Source: Pengzhenrongella sicca
Lineage (GTDB): Bacteria > Actinomycetota > Actinomycetes > Actinomycetales > Cellulomonadaceae
Length of the DNA stretch: 64,000 nt
Assembly: GCF_017569225.1 (NCBI RefSeq)
Contig: NZ_CP071868.1
Coordinates: forward strand, 62,001 to 126,000
Direction: 5' to 3'
Shown: piece after piece, positions 60,887-64,000 of the stretch
Numbering within the stretch: the stretch's first letter is position 1
Layout of the letters: each line of letters opens with the position of its first letter
Position numbers and translations under genes: made by a program
The notes under the pieces: model-generated
What the model saw: only the letters and a program-made list of their open reading frames with translations
Databases searched by the model: none
Told to the model about the DNA's origin: nothing

Positions 60887-62173
60887 GTGATCGACCTCCG
60901 CCTGCTCCGAGAGAACCCCGACCTCGTCCGCGCCAGCCAGCTGGCCCGCGGCGACGACCCCGCGCTGGTGGACGCCGTGCTGGCCGCCGACGTGCGCCGC
61001 CGATCCGCCCGCACCGAGTTCGAGCAGCTCCGCGCCGAGCAGAAGTCTCTCGGCAAGCTGGTCGCGGGCGCGCGCGGCGACGAGAAGGCGGCACTGCTCG
61101 CGCGGACCAAGGCGCTGGCCCAGGACGTCAAGGCCCGGCAGGCCGACGCCGATGCCGCGGACGCGCTGCTCACCGAGACGGCCTACCGCATCGCCAACGT
61201 GGTCGAGGACGGCGTCCCGGCCGGCGGCGAGGACGACTACGTCGTGCTGCGCACCGAGGGCACCGTTCGCGACTTCGCCGCCGAGTACGGCCCGGACTTC
61301 CGGGTCCGCGACCACCTCGAGCTCGGGGAGATGCTCGCCGCGATCGACACCGAGCGCGGCGCGAAGGTGTCCGGCTCGCGGTTCTACTTCCTCACGGGGA
61401 TCGGCGCGCGGCTCGAGCTGGCGCTGCTCATGGCGGCGATGGACACGGCGCTCGCCGCCGGGTTCACGCCGATGATCACCCCCACCCTGGTCAAGCCCGA
61501 GATCATGGCCGGTACCGGGTACCTGGGGGCGCACGCCGACGAGATCTACCACCTCGAGGCGGACGACCTGTACCTGACCGGCACGAGCGAGGTCGCCCTG
61601 GCCGGGTACCACGCCAACGAGATCCTCGACCTGTCCGCCGGGCCCAAGCGGTACGCCGGCTGGTCGGCGTGCTACCGGCGCGAGGCCGGCTCGTACGGCA
61701 AGGACACCCGCGGCATCATCCGGGTGCACCAGTTCCACAAGGTCGAGATGTTCAGCTACGTGGCGCCCGAGGACGCCGCGGCCGAGCACCGCCGCCTGCT
61801 CGCGTTCGAGGAGGAGATGCTGGCCAAGGTCGAGCTGCCGTACCGGGTGATCGACACGGCCGCGGGCGACCTCGGGCTGAGCGCCGCGCGCAAGTTCGAC
61901 TGCGAGGCGTGGCTGCCGACGCAGCAGCGGTTCCTCGAGCTCACGTCGACCTCGAACTGCTCGACCTTCCAGGCCCGCCGCCTCGCCACGCGCGAGCGCA
62001 CCGAGTCCGGCGAGACCCGGCCCGTCGCCACGGTCAACGGCACCCTCGGCACGACCCGCTGGATCGTCGCGATCCTCGAGAACCACCAGCTGGCGGACGG
62101 GTCGGTGCGCGTGCCCGTCGGCCTGCGGCCCTACCTCGGCGGCCTCGAGGTGCTCGAGCCGGTCGCTCGATGA
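60887..62173 (+). CDS. serS: Seryl-tRNA synthetase
   Basis: A 428-residue class II aminoacyl-tRNA synthetase of normal length. The N-terminal coiled-coil arm that reads the tRNA long variable arm runs about 30-100 ([18 protein letters not shown]). Class II motif 1 lies near [14 protein letters not shown] (about 197-210), motif 2 is [22 protein letters not shown] (about 263-284) and motif 3 is [18 protein letters not shown] (about 384-401). TACCCT at 60875-60880 lies 6 nt before the GTG at 60887, so it is leaderless. Its TGA overlaps the ATG of the HAD gene by 4 nt. Confidence 0.97.
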   Translation: MIDLRLLRENPDLVRASQLARGDDPALVDAVLAADVRRRSARTEFEQLRAEQKSLGKLVAGARGDEKAALLARTKALAQDVKARQADADAADALLTETAYRIANVVEDGVPAGGEDDYVVLRTEGTVRDFAAEYGPDFRVRDHLELGEMLAAIDTERGAKVSGSRFYFLTGIGARLELALLMAAMDTALAAGFTPMITPTLVKPEIMAGTGYLGAHADEIYHLEADDLYLTGTSEVALAGYHANEILDLSAGPKRYAGWSACYRREAGSYGKDTRGIIRVHQFHKVEMFSYVAPEDAAAEHRRLLAFEEEMLAKVELPYRVIDTAAGDLGLSAARKFDCEAWLPTQQRFLELTSTSNCSTFQARRLATRERTESGETRPVATVNGTLGTTRWIVAILENHQLADGSVRVPVGLRPYLGGLEVLEPVAR

Positions 62174-63033
62174 CGCCCGGGCAGGAGATCGCGCCCGGCG
62201 CGGGGCCCGGCGGGCTCGGTGGCGCGCGCCTGGTCGGGACTGGGCCGATGCTCGTCGCGCTCGACATCGACGGCACGCTCGTCACGTACGACGAGGTGAT
62301 GTCCGCCGACATCCGCGCCGCCGTGGCCGCGCTGCTCGACGCCGGCGTCCACGTCGTGCTCGCGACGGGACGCTCGGTGCACGCGACCATGCCGATCGCC
62401 CACGAGCTCGGCATCACCTCGGGGTGGGCGGTGTCCTCGAACGGGTCCGTGACCGTGCGCCTGGACCCCGGCACCGCGCTGGGCTACGAGATCGTGGACC
62501 GGATCACGTTCGACCCGGGCCCGGCGCTGCGGCTCATGCACGCCGAGCTGCCGGAGGCGCACTTCGCGGTCGAGCAGGTCGGCACCGGCTTCCGCGTGAA
62601 CAAGCCGTTCCCCGACGGCGAGCTCAGCGGCGTCCTCGACGTCGTCGACCTCGAGGACCTGTGGAGCGATCACGTCACGCGCCTCGTCGTGCGCAGCCCC
62701 GGGCACACCAGCGAGCAGTTCCACGAGCTCGTGCACCGCATGGGGCTCGACGACGTGTCCTACTCCGTCGGCTGGACCGCGTGGATGGACATCGCGCCGC
62801 ACGGCGTCACCAAGGCGAGCGCGCTCGAGGTCGTGCGCCGCCGGCTGGGGGTCGAGCCGGCCCGCACGGTCGCGATCGGCGACGGCAGCAACGACCTGCA
62901 GATGATCGACTGGGCGGCCCGCGGCGTCGCGATGGGCCACGCCCCGCTGGCCGTCCGCGAGGTCGCCGACGAGGTGACGGGCACCATCGACGACGACGGC
63001 GCCGTCGCCGTCCTGCGCAGCCTGCTCGCCTGA
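62170..63033 (+). CDS. HAD-superfamily hydrolase, Cof-type phosphatase
   Basis: A 287-residue IIB (Cof-like) HAD phosphatase. Motif I is VALDIDGTL (Asp32, Asp34), motif II is [14 protein letters not shown] (about 73-86), and motifs III and IV are [12 protein letters not shown] (about 217-228) with [14 protein letters not shown] (about 236-249). The cap domain lies between. Such enzymes dephosphorylate sugar phosphates or flavin precursors; the substrate is not evident. The start overlaps serS (ATGA). The serS-HAD pairing is common in actinobacteria. Confidence 0.94.
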   Translation: MTPGQEIAPGAGPGGLGGARLVGTGPMLVALDIDGTLVTYDEVMSADIRAAVAALLDAGVHVVLATGRSVHATMPIAHELGITSGWAVSSNGSVTVRLDPGTALGYEIVDRITFDPGPALRLMHAELPEAHFAVEQVGTGFRVNKPFPDGELSGVLDVVDLEDLWSDHVTRLVVRSPGHTSEQFHELVHRMGLDDVSYSVGWTAWMDIAPHGVTKASALEVVRRRLGVEPARTVAIGDGSNDLQMIDWAARGVAMGHAPLAVREVADEVTGTIDDDGAVAVLRSLLA

Positions 63034-63086
63034 CGCCGGAGCGCAAGGCTGGACGGGCACCCGCAGTGGTGGCACAGTCAGCGACC

Positions 63087-64000
63087 GTGGCGCATGGCAT
63101 CGACGAAGTTGCCCGGGTCGCGGGGGTCTCGACGGCGACCGTCTCCCGCGCGCTTCGTGGACTGCCCAACGTCTCGGACAGCACGCGCGAACGGGTGCGC
63201 AGCGTCGCGACCCAGCTCGGGTACGTCGCGTCGCCGTCGGCCGCCTCGCTCGCCTCCGGCCGGACGATGACGATCGGGCTGCTCACGCCGTGGGTCAAGC
63301 ACTGGTTCTTCGCGAACGTCATCGAGGGCGCCGAGCGGGCGCTGCAGTCCGAGGGCTTCGGCGCGCTGCTGTACACCTTCGAGATCTCTCGCAACGCCCC
63401 GCGCCGGCGGGTCGATCCCGACGTGCTGCGCCGCCGGGTGGACGGCATCCTCGTCGTCGGCCTGCCGCTCGACCCGGCTGAGGTGGCGGCGCTGGTCGGG
63501 CTCGGCCACCCGATGATCTTCGTCGGCTCGGGCGTCGAGGGGCAGCTGACCGTGCGGCTCGACGACCTGGTCACGGGCCGCACGGCGACGGAGCACCTGA
63601 TCGACCTCGGGCACCGGCGGATCGGGCACATCAGCGGCGCGCCCGACGACGTCACCCCGTTCTCGCCGCCCGCGGCGCGGCGCCGGGGCTGGCTCGAGGC
63701 GATGGGGGCCGCGGGCCTGAGCGTCGAGCCGACGCTCGAGGTGCACGGGCACTTCGACCTCGACGGCGGCCGCGACTCGATGCGCCAGCTGCTGGCGCAG
63801 CGGCCGGACGTGACCGCGGTCTTCGCGGCGTCGGACGAGATGGCGATGGGGGCGATCCTCGCGGTGCGCGAGCTCGGGCTGCGCGTGCCGCAGGACGTCT
63901 CGGTGATCGGCATCGACGGCCACGACCTCGGCGAGCTCGTCGGGCTGACCACCATGGCGCACCCGGCCGTCGAGGAGGGCGCCGCCGCCGCGGCGCTTCT
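63087..64000 (+). CDS. LacI-family transcriptional regulator (partial, runs off right edge)
   Basis: The first 304 residues are inside the window. The HTH and hinge are GIDEVARVAGVSTATVSRALRGLPNVSDSTRERVRSVATQLGYVASPSAASLASGRTMTIGLL (about 4-66), with the hinge helix ending SLASGRT. The periplasmic-binding-protein-like domain follows, with GILVVGLPL, HLIDLGHRRIGHISG, AVFAASDEMAMGAI and VPQDVSVIGIDGHD. The effector is probably a sugar, but the target genes lie beyond the edge. I prefer the GTG at 63087; GTGs at 63066 and 63069 are in frame. About 30 residues are missing at the C-terminus by family length. Confidence 0.9.
   Translation, partial: MAHGIDEVARVAGVSTATVSRALRGLPNVSDSTRERVRSVATQLGYVASPSAASLASGRTMTIGLLTPWVKHWFFANVIEGAERALQSEGFGALLYTFEISRNAPRRRVDPDVLRRRVDGILVVGLPLDPAEVAALVGLGHPMIFVGSGVEGQLTVRLDDLVTGRTATEHLIDLGHRRIGHISGAPDDVTPFSPPAARRRGWLEAMGAAGLSVEPTLEVHGHFDLDGGRDSMRQLLAQRPDVTAVFAASDEMAMGAILAVRELGLRVPQDVSVIGIDGHDLGELVGLTTMAHPAVEEGAAAAAL

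Overview
The window is very GC-rich by inspection, with strong G/C bias at third codon positions. Many genes start without a leader: a TANNNT -10 box lies 6-7 nt before ATG or GTG. Together with EF-G2, DUF5926, DUF222/13E12-HNH, an LmeA-type lipoprotein-like protein, a TM0106-family nuclease-helicase and an XPB-like helicase-associated protein, this points to a high-GC actinomycete. A Cellulomonas/Oerskovia-like member of the Micrococcales is my best guess; species cannot be named from the sequence alone. I saw no rRNA, tRNA, CRISPR array, prophage or insertion sequence.

Layout. 0-7 kb: a holin-4-like membrane protein, MarR regulator, YbaK deacylase, the sbcD-sbcC pair and a DnaQ-like exonuclease. 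7-13 kb: drug-efflux MFS, an Arg/Ser-rich membrane-anchored protein, an LmeA-like protein colliding with a secreted HNH nuclease, deoD and a ferredoxin-reductase-type flavoprotein. 13-24 kb: three large nucleic-acid proteins (XPB-like helicase-associated protein, TM0106 nuclease-helicase, NERD-UvrD-type helicase), a DUF4173 membrane protein and a MazG-like pyrophosphatase. 24-31 kb: LURP-one-like protein, ferric-reductase-type oxidoreductase, methyltransferase, MazEF-type toxin-antitoxin, FtsH-like AAA protease and a PAS-GGDEF diguanylate cyclase. 31-38 kb: YciO, GNAT, an aldo/keto reductase with its MerR regulator, HtrA-like protease, a second aldo/keto reductase and EF-G2. 38-47 kb: secreted subtilase, PfkB kinase, FKBP lipoprotein, two amino-acid permeases, a VIT1-type metal transporter and a siderophore-interacting protein behind an iron-box-like site. 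47-64 kb: YtxH-like protein, FadR-type regulator, MFS, GNAT, DUF222-HNH with an SOS-box-like site, pgm, rhodanese, DUF5926, glycosyltransferase, a large membrane protein, pheA, a diacylglycerol-kinase-type lipid kinase, serS, a HAD phosphatase and the start of a LacI regulator.

Most genes are single or in pairs. Tight couplings (1-4 nt overlaps) are sbcD-sbcC, antitoxin-toxin, permease-VIT1 and serS-HAD, plus the holin-like gene with a partial gene leaving the left edge.

The least explained signal is non-coding. A dispersed element of exactly 110 bp occurs three times (1813, 23873, 55945), always next to a gene 3' end. It is a nested palindrome built from four copies of one motif, two direct and two inverted. 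A second recurring pattern is short tandem repeats (10-17 bp, 2-5 units) at or next to stop codons, sometimes in frame as C-terminal pentapeptide repeats.
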